A DNA stretch of 64,000 nt from Dehalococcoidia bacterium UBA2158 (GTDB lineage: Bacteria; Chloroflexota; Dehalococcoidia; Lucifugimonadales; UBA3495), in the NCBI GenBank assembly GCA_002328185.1, contig DCWQ01000007.1, forward strand, positions 62,001 through 126,000, in the 5' to 3' direction. Below, piece by piece: positions 26,004 through 35,054 of this stretch (its first letter is position 1; each line of letters begins with the position of its first letter). The notes under the pieces are model-generated. The model saw only the letters and a program-made list of their open reading frames with translations. It was not told where the DNA came from and did no database searches. Position numbers and translations under genes: made by a program.

Positions 26004-27470
26004 TTAGGATTTACCGCCGAGTTTCATGCCCAGCGCAGGCGCGACCGCAACCAACGAGATGATCGAGGCCATAAGAAAGAACTTCCGGAACAGCTCAAGG
26101 CCCGCTGCATTGACGTTGGCTGAGTACTCTGCGGCGCGGGTCTCGAAAAGACCGGCGGCCTCCCCCGCCAGCGGCAGCGGGAACTCCATGCCGGCCGTGA
26201 GCACCTGAAAATGCTGCACGCCCCAAGCCGAGAGGGCCGCAAGCCCCAGCGTCATGCCCATCATCCGGGATACAACCACCAGAGACGCCGCAGTGCCCCG
26301 GTAATCATCGCTGACCGAATCCAGGGCCTGAACCGTGATGGGGGCGATGACCAGGCCAAATCCGAACCCCGCGATGAGCAGATGTATGGTCAACTCCGGG
26401 TCGGCCACGCCTAGTTCCCAGCCGCTGGCCAAGAACATGCCCACGGCCACCATGGCCAGCCCAGCGATCGTGAGCGGGCTCGATCCCAGGCGGGACACAA
26501 GCAACCCCCCAGCCACTGCCCCCAGAGGAATGATCCCCGTCAACCGCAGCAGCCAGAGCGCCCCCGTGAAGGGCGACTTGCCCATCACGGTGTTGGCCAT
26601 CAAGGGCACGGTGAGCATGGCGATGATCAATGCCACTCCGACCAATACCTGGGTCATGTTGGATGCCAGGAAGGCCCAGGAGCGGAACAATACCGGGGCA
26701 AGCAACGGCTGGAGCGTTCTGGCCTCCACTAAGATTAGAATCGCAACTAGGCCTACTCCTCCAGCGGTCAGCAAGAACGGATATGGCGAATCGAAAGTAA
26801 ACAGCCCGGTGCGGGACAGGGCCAATGATAGTACCAAGAGAGCGCCGACCAAGATCACCCCGCCCATATAATCCATTTTCGCCCCTATTTCCCGGCGGTT
26901 GGGCATCCAGAAAAGGGCCAAAAAGATGACCGCGCTCTGGGGGACGTTCAGCCAGAAGATCCAACGCCAGCTCAGAAGCTCGACTATCGCTCCGCCATAG
27001 GCTGGGCCAAGCATGGATCCGACCTCCGCCGAAGCTCCTACGATTCCCAATGCCAAACCTCGCTGACCCTTGGGGACAAGGGTCGTCGCCAAAGCCATGC
27101 CGATGGGCACCGTGGCGCCACCGCCGATAGCCTGGATGACCCTGGCGCCCACCATCCACCCCAGGCTGGATGAAACGGCCACCAAGATTGTCCCGATGCA
27201 GAAAATCACCAGGCACATCTGATAGATCCGGGGGTAGCCGTAGACATCGCCCAGGCGTCCGATCAGGGGCATGGCAACTGTATATCCCAGCAGGTAGGCG
27301 GTGATGACCCATGAGACCAGGTCCAACTCGGCGATGGGAACTTTCAGGTCCAGCATCACAATGGGCAGCGCAGTCACTACCACGGTCTGGTCCATGGCCG
27401 TGATGAAGGCCCCAAGACCGATGACCGTCAAGATAAAGGGGGTGGGTGGTGTGCGGTCTCTTCCCAGCAT
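26004..27470 (-). CDS. MFS exporter, DHA2 (EmrB/QacA, P55-like) family
   Basis: A drug:H+ antiporter-type permease of 488 residues with about 14 hydrophobic segments. The first helix carries FITAMDQTVVVTALP (motif D1 of DHA2), motif A is GRLGDVYGYPRIY, and motif C-like GASAEVGSMLGPAYGGAI is present. It is the third gene of a minus-strand set after a beta-propeller lipoprotein and an LppX/LprG-like lipoprotein. In Mycobacterium the LprG lipoprotein and the DHA2 exporter P55 (Rv1410c) form such a pair and move triacylglycerides. I infer a similar lipid-export role here. Confidence 0.88.
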   Translation of the reverse strand: MLGRDRTPPTPFILTVIGLGAFITAMDQTVVVTALPIVMLDLKVPIAELDLVSWVITAYLLGYTVAMPLIGRLGDVYGYPRIYQMCLVIFCIGTILVAVSSSLGWMVGARVIQAIGGGATVPIGMALATTLVPKGQRGLALGIVGASAEVGSMLGPAYGGAIVELLSWRWIFWLNVPQSAVIFLALFWMPNRREIGAKMDYMGGVILVGALLVLSLALSRTGLFTFDSPYPFLLTAGGVGLVAILILVEARTLQPLLAPVLFRSWAFLASNMTQVLVGVALIIAMLTVPLMANTVMGKSPFTGALWLLRLTGIIPLGAVAGGLLVSRLGSSPLTIAGLAMVAVGMFLASGWELGVADPELTIHLLIAGFGFGLVIAPITVQALDSVSDDYRGTAASLVVVSRMMGMTLGLAALSAWGVQHFQVLTAGMEFPLPLAGEAAGLFETRAAEYSANVNAAGLELFRKFFLMASIISLVAVAPALGMKLGGKS

Positions 27471-27481
27471 CGCTTTAAGGA

Positions 27482-28216
27482 TTAATTAGGCGCGTCGCCA
27501 GGCGGTTCGATCACCACAGGCTGGTTGATGTTTTCCAGAGTTAGTTTCCGCACGGTCTCAGGTATATCGGTGGCGACCACGCGGCCAATGATAAGCACCT
27601 GCTGCAATAACCCCTCACGGTCCAGCCAGAATTCCAGCTTAACCGGAAATCCGTCCGCTGATCCAGGAACTAACTCTGAGAGGTTTTCAGAAATTATTTG
27701 ACCCTTGATCAGCACGGTGTCAACGCCATTCACGCGCTCAGCGCGGACCGCTCGCGGCTGCTGGACGGATTCGATTATGCCGGCCAGTGTTTGCCCCAAT
27801 CCGGAGAGGTTGAAAGGCAATGTTCCTGCGGAGATCTGATTCCAGCGGCCGGTGAATATGTCGGTCATATAGGCTGCGTCGTCGATGGTGATTATGCTGA
27901 TCTCTAGGTATGACTTCGGGAATTCAGATTCGGCTTCCACCGTAACTCTGAACCGGTCTGGGATGGAGACCTCCCCCGAAACCTTGGTCATCAAAACACC
28001 TGGCACTAACACGGTTGAGCCCTCAAGGTGCTCCAAGACGAATCCCGCCGACTTGAGGGCAAGGAGTTGGTTTACCGCCTGGGGCATGGCAAGGTCGATG
28101 TCTATTCCGGGCAACCCGCCCGGCGGTTCCGCCGGCGCGCTCGAGCCACAGGCGACAATCAGACCCACAACCGCGAGGGCCGCCATCAGCGCCTTGAGCT
28201 TCAGTTCCACGACCAA
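27482..28216 (-). CDS. LppX/LprAFG-type lipoprotein
   Basis: A lipoprotein of about 244 residues. The signal peptide ends VGLIVAC. The mature domain has the LppX_LprAFG pattern: QAVNQLLALKSAGFVLEHLE, LMTKVSGEVSIPDRFRVTVE, DDAAYMTDIFTGRWNQI and FWLDREGLLQQVLIIGRV. These half-barrel proteins bind acyl chains of lipids in a large cavity. The start is TTG 28216 or GTG 28210; either overlaps the end of the propeller gene, and the MFS gene follows after 11 bases. Confidence 0.82.
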   Translation of the reverse strand: MVVELKLKALMAALAVVGLIVACGSSAPAEPPGGLPGIDIDLAMPQAVNQLLALKSAGFVLEHLEGSTVLVPGVLMTKVSGEVSIPDRFRVTVEAESEFPKSYLEISIITIDDAAYMTDIFTGRWNQISAGTLPFNLSGLGQTLAGIIESVQQPRAVRAERVNGVDTVLIKGQIISENLSELVPGSADGFPVKLEFWLDREGLLQQVLIIGRVVATDIPETVRKLTLENINQPVVIEPPGDAPN

Positions 28217-29520
28217 ACGGCCAGGACTCCCGCTCCCAAGTCTTTGGGTTCTGCAGATCCTTCGACGTCCAACACATAGATCCGGTCTCCGGTGGGGGTC
28301 CGACCATTACTCCTTCGCGCCGCCTCGCCCTTGGACCCGGCCACAACCAGGAACTTGCCGTCAGGCGACCAAGGTGTATGGGAGTAGCCGTATTGGTCGA
28401 AGAAGCTCAACAAAATGAAGACCTCAACCGACGGCTGAAAGCTGAAAAGTCGATTGGTGTCAGAGCCATCGCTGGGCGAGACTACCCACTCCAATTCCTG
28501 TTCATCTGCGTTGACCGATACCCACGCCAATTTGTCTCCAGCAGGCGACCAAAAAAAGGCCCAAACGCCATTTGAAGTCCGGCCGGAAGATAGCGTGGTT
28601 ATTGGGGTGCCATCCACCGGCACCAACGTCAACCGGTCAAACAGTGGACCCCGAGGCACAGATTGGTCCGCCACAGCGATCTGCGTACCATCGGGCGACC
28701 ACATGAACGCCGATGGCGACCCAACGTCGGTGATCATTCGAGCCTGTTCAAGGTCGCTGGTGGAGGCGACGTATAGCCCCATTCGCCCGTCTGCCTGGTC
28801 TACGAAGGCCAGACTTTCGCCGTCCGGCGAGATCGCCGGGACACGGAAACTGCCCACAGACTCGAACGACTGGCGGGAGCCTCCACCGTCGGGCGGCCTG
28901 ACCCAGATGACATCCGGCCCAATGTGCAGGGCCATCGCGTCAGCGTTATTTGACCATTGATAGTAGAGGGGGCCGCCCTGTTGAATCTGGGCAGCCCGTT
29001 TACCGGAAGTGCCGTCCCACAGGAATAGCCCCAACCCATCCGACGTGGCCGCCAAGAACGACAACTCATTTCCCGACGGTGCCCAGTAGATGTAGTGGGG
29101 CGCGCCTTGAGCGACCAGTCCGCCACCATTGTCCTCGTAGACGGTCTCGCTGCGGCCGTTGCGTGCGTCCAATACCTGCAATGTCACGTCGGTGCCGGCT
29201 TCTTCCACCACTACTCGTGATGCAGCCATTTTTGTCCCGTCTGCGGACCAAGTGGGCCAGGTGTAGTATTCATTCATCCTCAGCGGCTTGACCTGGACGC
29301 TTCCTTGAGAAACACTCCCAGGAGGTCCGCTTCCGGCCTGAAGACCGCCCGTGAGCTGCGAAAGGCGGCCGCCGTCCGGATCGACGGTGAATAGGTCGCC
29401 GTTAGGGCTGACGTATGCTATCCGATTAACCAGTCCGACTTCTCCTCCGTTCTCGACGTTCGGCCGTTGGCTTGAAACCGCTGGAGTTGGGGTAATTGAA
29501 CTGGAACAGGCTCCGGCCAA
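28201..29520 (-). CDS. TolB-like beta-propeller lipoprotein; true start unclear
   Basis: About 440 residues of WD40/PD40-like repeats, each with the motif (S/A)PDG: YVSPNGDLFTVDPDGG, TWSADGTKMA, YWAPSGNELSF, AISPDGESLAFVD, MWSPDGTQIAVAD, FWSPAGDKLAWV, PWSPDGKFLVVAG. It should be an extracytoplasmic propeller. The only standard start in frame, TTG 29520, begins inside a lipoprotein signal. Upstream the frame stays open and encodes SDYLGLSGLLITLAGAC, which has no ATG, GTG or TTG before it. A rare start such as ATT, or a sequence error, is likely. It leads the LprG-like/MFS operon. Confidence 0.78.
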   Translation of the reverse strand: MAGACSSSITPTPAVSSQRPNVENGGEVGLVNRIAYVSPNGDLFTVDPDGGRLSQLTGGLQAGSGPPGSVSQGSVQVKPLRMNEYYTWPTWSADGTKMAASRVVVEEAGTDVTLQVLDARNGRSETVYEDNGGGLVAQGAPHYIYWAPSGNELSFLAATSDGLGLFLWDGTSGKRAAQIQQGGPLYYQWSNNADAMALHIGPDVIWVRPPDGGGSRQSFESVGSFRVPAISPDGESLAFVDQADGRMGLYVASTSDLEQARMITDVGSPSAFMWSPDGTQIAVADQSVPRGPLFDRLTLVPVDGTPITTLSSGRTSNGVWAFFWSPAGDKLAWVSVNADEQELEWVVSPSDGSDTNRLFSFQPSVEVFILLSFFDQYGYSHTPWSPDGKFLVVAGSKGEAARRSNGRTPTGDRIYVLDVEGSAEPKDLGAGVLAVWSWN

Positions 29521-29900
29521 AGTAATTAACAGCCCTGATAGTCCGAGATAGTCCGAAAAATGTCTTGGTTGAATTCCCCGGTTGGGTCAATCGCACCCAC
29601 GCCGCGCGGTGCTTCCAGAATACCACCTCGGTCAGTGTCCAATACTCTTATTTGCGTGGATAACCTCATTCGGTATCAAACCCCGCCCTGGATAATCACT
29701 TATCTTAGAAAAACCGCCTAAAATCCAAGCACAAACACGTTCTTTTCATTCACGTTTCCCTTCTATATTATCAACCTCTTTTGAATTTCTCTCCATGTTA
29801 AAATAGCACTAGTCAACCGTAATCCAGTTACGTTTACGCCTAACTATCACCGTAATCCACTCTCTTATTACTCCTATTATTTATTGACTAAACATATTTG
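29521..29900. other. A+T-rich divergent intergenic region
   Basis: Apart from the probable signal-peptide extension of the propeller gene (to about 29580), no gene is visible. From about 29640 to 29900 the sequence is strikingly A+T-rich compared with its surroundings. It should hold divergent promoters for the propeller operon and obg-nadD-pyrE, but I could not pick a convincing -35/-10 pair. Confidence 0.5.
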
Positions 29901-31184
29901 ATGATTGATACCGTTAGATTAAATATCAACGCAGGTTCCGGTGGTAACGGTTGTAGCAGTTTCCTTCGTGAGAAATACCGCCCTAAGGGCGGTCCAAATG
30001 GAGGCGACGGCGGCGACGGGGGAAGCGCTTATTTGGTTGGCGATACCTCGATCAATACTCTGTTGCATATCAAATTCAATAGCACGATCTATGTGGTCCA
30101 TGGAGGGCATGGAAAGGGTAAGAACAAGCGCGGCGGAAATGGTGAGGACCGGTATATTCCGGTACCGATGGGAACTGTTATATATCGAATGAACGAGGAG
30201 GGCGAAAAAGAATATCTGGACGATATCACAAGCGCTAAGCCCAGATTGATCGCTGTGGGTGGCCGCGGTGGTTGGGGAAACACTCGCTTCGCGACACCCA
30301 CCAATCAGGAACCTGTATTGGCTCAGCGGGGCGAGAAGGGTGAGAAGGTAGTTCTTTTCCTGGAACTTAAGTTGCTGGCTGACGTGGGTCTGCTAGCCAA
30401 ACCCAACGCCGGGAAGTCCACGTTGATTTCGATGTGCTCTGCAGCGAAAGCCAAAGTTGCAGACTATCCGTTCACCACGGTAGAACCGGTTCTTGGTGTG
30501 GTCAGAGTCGGTGAGGACGATTTCGTGATGATGGAGGTACCTGGACTGCTGGAAGGCGCCCATGAAGGTATTGGCCTGGGCCACGAGTTTCTGCGGCATG
30601 CTGAAAGGGCCAGATTATACGTCCATATGCTGGACGGGCTCTCCGAAGACCCGGTAAACGACTACCGGATGATCAACCAGGAATTGGAACAGTTCAGCCC
30701 AGCGATGGCCGAGAAACCTCAGTTGGTTGTAATCAACAAGTTGGACGTGACCGAGGTCCGGGAAGCCCAAAAAGAGCTGACCGAGCGGCTGATGGAGGCT
30801 ATCGGCGACAAGGGGTCCAGCGTGCAGTTCGTCTCCGCGGCCACTGGTGAAGGTGTGGACACGCTGATGGGAAGCATCTTTAAAACGCTGGCCGAGATGC
30901 CTGTGGAAGTAGTGGAAGAGGGCCCGGAACTGGAACCCATGCGCACACGGCCACAGCGGTCTGCCGGAAGGGAGAACGTCTGGCGCGCCTCTAATGGAGT
31001 GTATGTGGTGGAGTCCGAGATGATGGAACGCCTCACCGCCATGGCCGACACCCGCGACCAGAGGGTCCTGCTGCAACTGTGGCGGGAGATGCGGAAGACC
31101 GGGCTCGCCACCCGCCTGATTGACGCCGGCATCGAGGCCGGAGACACCATCAGGTTCGGGAAGGTAGAGCTCACATGGTTTTGA
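29901..31184 (+). CDS. obg: Obg-family GTPase (CgtA)
   Basis: A ribosome-assembly and stress GTPase of 427 residues. Domains in order: the glycine-rich Obg fold (GSGGNGCSSFLREKYRPKGG, GGDGGDGG), the G domain (P-loop AKPNAGKST, NKLD, SAATGEG) and a C-terminal OCT domain (NVWRASNGVYVVESEMMERL). The G3 motif reads MEVPGLLEGA where the family normally has DxPG, a Glu-for-Asp change. I start it at ATG 29901; TTG just before it is possible. It overlaps nadD by 10 bases. Confidence 0.95.
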   Translation: MIDTVRLNINAGSGGNGCSSFLREKYRPKGGPNGGDGGDGGSAYLVGDTSINTLLHIKFNSTIYVVHGGHGKGKNKRGGNGEDRYIPVPMGTVIYRMNEEGEKEYLDDITSAKPRLIAVGGRGGWGNTRFATPTNQEPVLAQRGEKGEKVVLFLELKLLADVGLLAKPNAGKSTLISMCSAAKAKVADYPFTTVEPVLGVVRVGEDDFVMMEVPGLLEGAHEGIGLGHEFLRHAERARLYVHMLDGLSEDPVNDYRMINQELEQFSPAMAEKPQLVVINKLDVTEVREAQKELTERLMEAIGDKGSSVQFVSAATGEGVDTLMGSIFKTLAEMPVEVVEEGPELEPMRTRPQRSAGRENVWRASNGVYVVESEMMERLTAMADTRDQRVLLQLWREMRKTGLATRLIDAGIEAGDTIRFGKVELTWF

Positions 31185-31831
31185 GCGGCAGGCAGCAGGC
31201 AGCGGTGAACATCGGCATTCTCGGCGGGACCTTCGACCCAGTGCACCTGGCGCATCTGAGTATCGCGGATGCTGCCATGAACCGAGCAAAGCTGGAGCGG
31301 GTGCTTTTCATACCGGCCGGGCAGCCCAGACTGAAGCAGGCCGAGCCGTCAGCATCGGTCGATCAACGACTGGAGATGGTGCGACTGGCCACCCAAGACC
31401 ACCCTGGTTTTGACGTCTGTGATATCGAAGCCCACCGACTCGGGCCCACCTACACCGTTGACACCCTGGTGGAACTTTCGAATAAGCTAGGGCCGACGGC
31501 CAACCTGTGCTTCATCCTGGGGATGGATGTCCTGGGCCAGTTGGACCGATGGAAAGACCCGGAAAAGGTTTTGGGGCTCTGCCGATTGTTGGCGCTAGAC
31601 CGCCCTGGAGAACAGGATTTTAATTGGGATGGCTTCTACGAAAGAGTACCGGCCGCCAAAAGTAGAGTTCAGGTTGTTACAGCGCCGCTGGTCGACGTGA
31701 GCGCCACCGAGCTTAGGCGTCTGGCCGCGGCCGGGGAGCCTCTGACAGGACAGGTGCCGGATGCGGTGGCCGCGTACATCCGCCAACAGGGTTTATATCA
31801 GACAGAACAGGAAGGGAGGACGGCGAGTTGA
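31175..31831 (+). CDS. nadD: Nicotinate-nucleotide adenylyltransferase
   Basis: Catalyses ATP plus nicotinate mononucleotide to deamido-NAD in NAD synthesis. The nucleotidyltransferase motifs are GILGGTFDPVHLAHL (the HxGH-like site) and the C-terminal VSATELRR (SxxxR). It is 218 residues from ATG 31175, which overlaps the obg stop; GTG at 31205 would start right at NIGILGG and is an alternative. Its TGA overlaps the TTG start of pyrE. The order obg-nadD recurs in many bacteria. Confidence 0.94.
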   Translation: MVLSGRQQAAVNIGILGGTFDPVHLAHLSIADAAMNRAKLERVLFIPAGQPRLKQAEPSASVDQRLEMVRLATQDHPGFDVCDIEAHRLGPTYTVDTLVELSNKLGPTANLCFILGMDVLGQLDRWKDPEKVLGLCRLLALDRPGEQDFNWDGFYERVPAAKSRVQVVTAPLVDVSATELRRLAAAGEPLTGQVPDAVAAYIRQQGLYQTEQEGRTAS

Positions 31832-32391
31832 GTGAAACAGTGGACCGACTCTTGGAATTAGCGCTGGAACGGGGCGCCATCAAGTATGGCGACTTCACCC
31901 TCACTTCAGGGAAAAAGAGCAGCTATTACTTCGACGGCAGGCTGTTGAGTCTGGACCCGGAGGGCGCTCACTTGATCTCCCAGGCCCTGCTTCCATTACT
32001 GAACACGGCCGGGGCTAAGGCTATCGGCGGAACCACCCTGGGAGCGGACCCGATGGTCGCGGCCGTGGCGTTAGCCAGCCACCTGCAAGGAGGCCCCATA
32101 CCGGCCTTCATCGTGCGAAAAGAAAGCAAGAGCCACGGCATGAAGCAGAACATCGAGGGGCCGTTGGAGCCGGGCAGCAAGGTTGCCATCGTGGACGATG
32201 TTTGCACCACCGGCGGATCGCTTTTCCACGCCATAGAAGCGGCGGAAGAAGCTGGTTGTACGGTGGTGAAAGTGGTCTCTTTATTGGACCGGAACGAAGG
32301 TGGTTCGGAAGAGATGCGGAAGCGGGGCTACGATTTCTCTGCGCTTTTGGCGGCTACATCCGAGGGTAAGATCGAGCCGGTGTCTGACTAG
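31828..32391 (+). CDS. pyrE: Orotate phosphoribosyltransferase
   Basis: Transfers ribose-5-phosphate from PRPP to orotate in pyrimidine synthesis; 187 residues. The PRPP-binding motif is VAIVDDVCTTGGS, with FTLTSGKKSSYYFDGR at the N-terminus and the flexible-loop VRKESKSHGMKQNIEG. The start is TTG 31828, overlapping the nadD stop (TTGA), with GGGAGG upstream. It ends four bases before the convergent ygfZ gene. Confidence 0.95.
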   Translation: MSETVDRLLELALERGAIKYGDFTLTSGKKSSYYFDGRLLSLDPEGAHLISQALLPLLNTAGAKAIGGTTLGADPMVAAVALASHLQGGPIPAFIVRKESKSHGMKQNIEGPLEPGSKVAIVDDVCTTGGSLFHAIEAAEEAGCTVVKVVSLLDRNEGGSEEMRKRGYDFSALLAATSEGKIEPVSD

Positions 32392-32395
32392 GAGT

Positions 32396-33463
32396 TCAGT
32401 CTTTGGGCGGGCCGTAGGGCTGGGCCAGGGCCACGATTTCCACTGAGCTCTTTTCGGAACCAGCAACATCTAATCGCACACCTGGAGAGGTATTCGCCGC
32501 TTTCACGTAGCCAAGGCCCCTCAGAGCGCCGCCAGAAGGTTCTGGAGCCACGGACGTGACCATCCCCACCGGCTGTCCGTCTAGCAACAGTTCATCACCT
32601 GATGAGATGTCGGCGTCGGCATCAAAGCTCAAAGAGACCAGGTATTTCTGAACCTTCTTGTAGCTGTCCAGCCTGGCGATCACTTCTTGGCCTATGTAGC
32701 AGCCTTTGGCGAAGTCCACCGAGCCGATGAGACCGGCCTCCAGCGGGTTGTAGGGCTCTCCCAATTCCGGGCCGTACTCAGGCACCCCAAAAGTGATCCG
32801 CACGGCGTCCATTGCGTTTGCACCCAGGGGAACCGCTCCATCGCCGGTCAGGTGCTGCCACAGTCCCGCAGCGGCTGCCTGAGCGACGATCAACCAGTAC
32901 CTGGACAGCGTGCCCAGGGGTTGTTCCACCGCCAGGGCCTCAGTTCCACCTACTTGGACGGTTTGGACCGTGAGTGAGTCCTGGGAAAGTTCGGTGGAAT
33001 CCAGACCCAGGAGCTTTACGGTGTTGGGGCCGACCAGGGCCAGCATAGCGGTATCGGAACTGACGTCCTCAATGACGAGATCTTCCATGATGGTGTATTT
33101 GTCCAGCCAGTCGGTCACCGCTTGCTGGCGGCCGGGACTGGTCAATAAGATCACGTGGTCGCCCTGGTTCACCACGCCTAGCACGTCGACTATCCGGCCA
33201 CGGTCGGTGGTGAGAACGGTTACGGCGCCCTCGCCGGCGTCTAGGTGGTCAACCTTGTTGGTGGACATGCGGTTCAAGAGATCCAGGCCGTCTTCGCCGG
33301 TGGCCTTTAGACGCCCCATGTACGTGGCATCATGGATGCCTACGGCGGTGGTGGCGGCAGTGTACTCCTCTGCGAAATCAGAGTAGACAGCTGGCAACTG
33401 GAAGCCGTGCCTCTCCACAAAGTTGGTTAAGCCGATCTGATGTTCTGATTCCTGCAGGGCCAT
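32396..33463 (-). CDS. ygfZ: YgfZ/GcvT-like folate-binding protein (Fe-S cluster assembly)
   Basis: A protein of 355 residues with the tetrahydrofolate-binding GcvT fold but with the YgfZ signature KGCYIGQEVIARL in place of T-protein catalytic features. The C-terminal barrel carries GYVKAANTSPGVRLDV. YgfZ helps to build or repair Fe-S clusters of enzymes such as radical SAM proteins. An A-type Fe-S carrier gene lies 108 bases upstream on the same strand, which supports the role. Confidence 0.9.
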   Translation of the reverse strand: MALQESEHQIGLTNFVERHGFQLPAVYSDFAEEYTAATTAVGIHDATYMGRLKATGEDGLDLLNRMSTNKVDHLDAGEGAVTVLTTDRGRIVDVLGVVNQGDHVILLTSPGRQQAVTDWLDKYTIMEDLVIEDVSSDTAMLALVGPNTVKLLGLDSTELSQDSLTVQTVQVGGTEALAVEQPLGTLSRYWLIVAQAAAAGLWQHLTGDGAVPLGANAMDAVRITFGVPEYGPELGEPYNPLEAGLIGSVDFAKGCYIGQEVIARLDSYKKVQKYLVSLSFDADADISSGDELLLDGQPVGMVTSVAPEPSGGALRGLGYVKAANTSPGVRLDVAGSEKSSVEIVALAQPYGPPKD

Positions 33464-33571
33464 GGGACGCTCCGCCGGGAAAGTTAGGGGTTAAATAAAC
33501 AAGCGCCGCTGTTGTTTGGATAAGGAGGCGCCTGTGGTTCTGCTGATTGGGATGGCTGTGCGCGATTCTCG

Positions 33572-33928
33572 CTATACGCTAAAGGAGGTGCCGCAGCCGC
33601 AGGCTTTCTTGGCGTTGGGGTTCTCGAAGACGAAGCCTTTGCCGTTCAAGCCGTCGGAGAAGTCCAACTCGGTGCCGACCAGGTAGATATAGCTCTTCTT
33701 GTCGACGATCACTTTGACGCCGTGTTGCTCGACAACTTTGTCGGTTTCGGTGAAGTCACCGGTGATCTTGAGGTCGTAGGTCAGTCCGGAGCAGCCGCCG
33801 CCTTTTACAGCCACGCGGATACCCACGTTCTCGTCGATGCCGTCTTTCTCGGCGAAATACTTGATCTTATCGGCGGCTTTCTCGGAGATGGCCACCGTCA
33901 GTTCCACGCCATTCTGGGTTACGGGCAT
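33572..33928 (-). CDS. A-type iron-sulfur carrier (IscA/ErpA family)
   Basis: 118 residues with the three cluster-binding cysteines in GGGCSGLTYDL and the C-terminal ACGCGTSFSV. The rest (LTVAISEKAADKIKYFAEKD, FVFENPNAKKACGCG) is standard for ErpA/IscA. It delivers Fe-S clusters to apo-enzymes. GGGGAGAGAG precedes the ATG. It lies upstream of ygfZ in the same orientation. Confidence 0.95.
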   Translation of the reverse strand: MPVTQNGVELTVAISEKAADKIKYFAEKDGIDENVGIRVAVKGGGCSGLTYDLKITGDFTETDKVVEQHGVKVIVDKKSYIYLVGTELDFSDGLNGKGFVFENPNAKKACGCGTSFSV

Positions 33929-34057
33929 ATCTCTCTCCCCGGCGTTTAGCGGCGCTGTTTGGGGCTGGGTGCTAACCGCGGCTCCGATAAGGAACAGGCA
34001 AGGCCATTGTAGGGCCTGATAACACGCTCAGTCAAGAATCTGAGGCTACGCCGGGAC

Positions 34058-34993
34058 CTAACTTAACAGTTGCTCGAGGGTCTCGGCGCCGAGATACTGC
34101 TCCAGCAAACCGGCGAAGTGGCTGGCCTTGGCTGCCGTCCGGGCGTCGGCCTTGTCTAGCAGACTGGCCAGGGCATCAACGGTGTCTAGAGTGCTGGTGC
34201 GCACTTGAATCAATAGGACATTGCGCTTCAGCGCCTCAAACTTGATGTATTCGGTGGCCTCGCCATGCCCGGTGAGCACCAAGCAGCAGGTCTTATCGCA
34301 CATACTGGCCATCTGGATGTCGGGGCGTTCCACCCTGGTGATGACGGCCTGGTTGGGGTACCGGTCGAAGTAGACGGGACCCTCATCTAGGATGTTGCCG
34401 CCGATCATGAAACGATCGATAGGAGCGTCCATGTTCACCGGGTCCAGCACCCATTGTCCGCCCAGGTGCTCAGCCAGTTGCTCCACGGTTACATAGAGCA
34501 TCCCGCGGCTCTCCGGAATGACAGCCACTGGAAAAACCTGTCCGTCCAGCTTGCGGGCGACTTCGTCACGGCGGTGGATGGGGACCGCGTTAACCACGAT
34601 GGAGGCCAGGTTGGGGATGGTTGTGGTAATGGCTTCGCCGGGGGAGTACCGGTGCACCAGGATCGCTTTGGACTCAAGCGCGTAAGGCTGGGACCCATCA
34701 GGCCCCTCGATGACTACGAGCCCAGTTTCAGACTCCAGCCTAGAGATCTCAGCCTGGGCGGCGCTTAGATCGCCGGAATCGGACTTGTTGCCGGGAGAGG
34801 GAACGGAGGGGCCGCCGATGGACTGGAGGAGCTCAGATATGAAAGCAACATCGGAGTCTGCAGTGCGCCCGTCAGCGAAAGGTTTGTAGTAGGCGGCCTG
34901 CTTCCCGGCTTTGTTGGCGGCCATCAACAAGGCTGCCGCCAGGCTGGTCTTGCCTGCGCCGGACGTATTTCCCACGATTTGAAGGACGGCCAC
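34058..34993 (-). CDS. BioD-like P-loop protein with DRTGG domain (Pta N-terminal-like)
   Basis: 311 residues. The N-terminal half is a BioD/CobB-like NTPase fold with Walker A GNTSGAGKTSLAAALL and VVIEGPDGSQPYAL. The C-terminal half is a DRTGG-type domain (FMIGGNILDEGPVYFDRYPN, CLVLTGHGEATEYI). This pair forms the regulatory N-terminus of large phosphate acetyltransferases, but no catalytic PTA_PTB domain follows. The start is GTG 34993 behind TTAGGAGACC. Its function is not known; a sensor or regulator of acetyl-phosphate or nucleotide level is a guess. Confidence 0.82.
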   Translation of the reverse strand: MAVLQIVGNTSGAGKTSLAAALLMAANKAGKQAAYYKPFADGRTADSDVAFISELLQSIGGPSVPSPGNKSDSGDLSAAQAEISRLESETGLVVIEGPDGSQPYALESKAILVHRYSPGEAITTTIPNLASIVVNAVPIHRRDEVARKLDGQVFPVAVIPESRGMLYVTVEQLAEHLGGQWVLDPVNMDAPIDRFMIGGNILDEGPVYFDRYPNQAVITRVERPDIQMASMCDKTCCLVLTGHGEATEYIKFEALKRNVLLIQVRTSTLDTVDALASLLDKADARTAAKASHFAGLLEQYLGAETLEQLLS

Positions 34994-35054
34994 GTGGTCT
35001 CCTAAGAGGCGTAATCGCTTTTTATTAGACGAGTAATTTTAGCACGGGGCCAGG

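Noticed and set aside
26305..27312. 335-residue minus-strand open frame inside the MFS gene
   Set aside because: It is an out-of-frame shadow of the MFS exporter with His/Arg/Pro-rich, non-protein-like composition.
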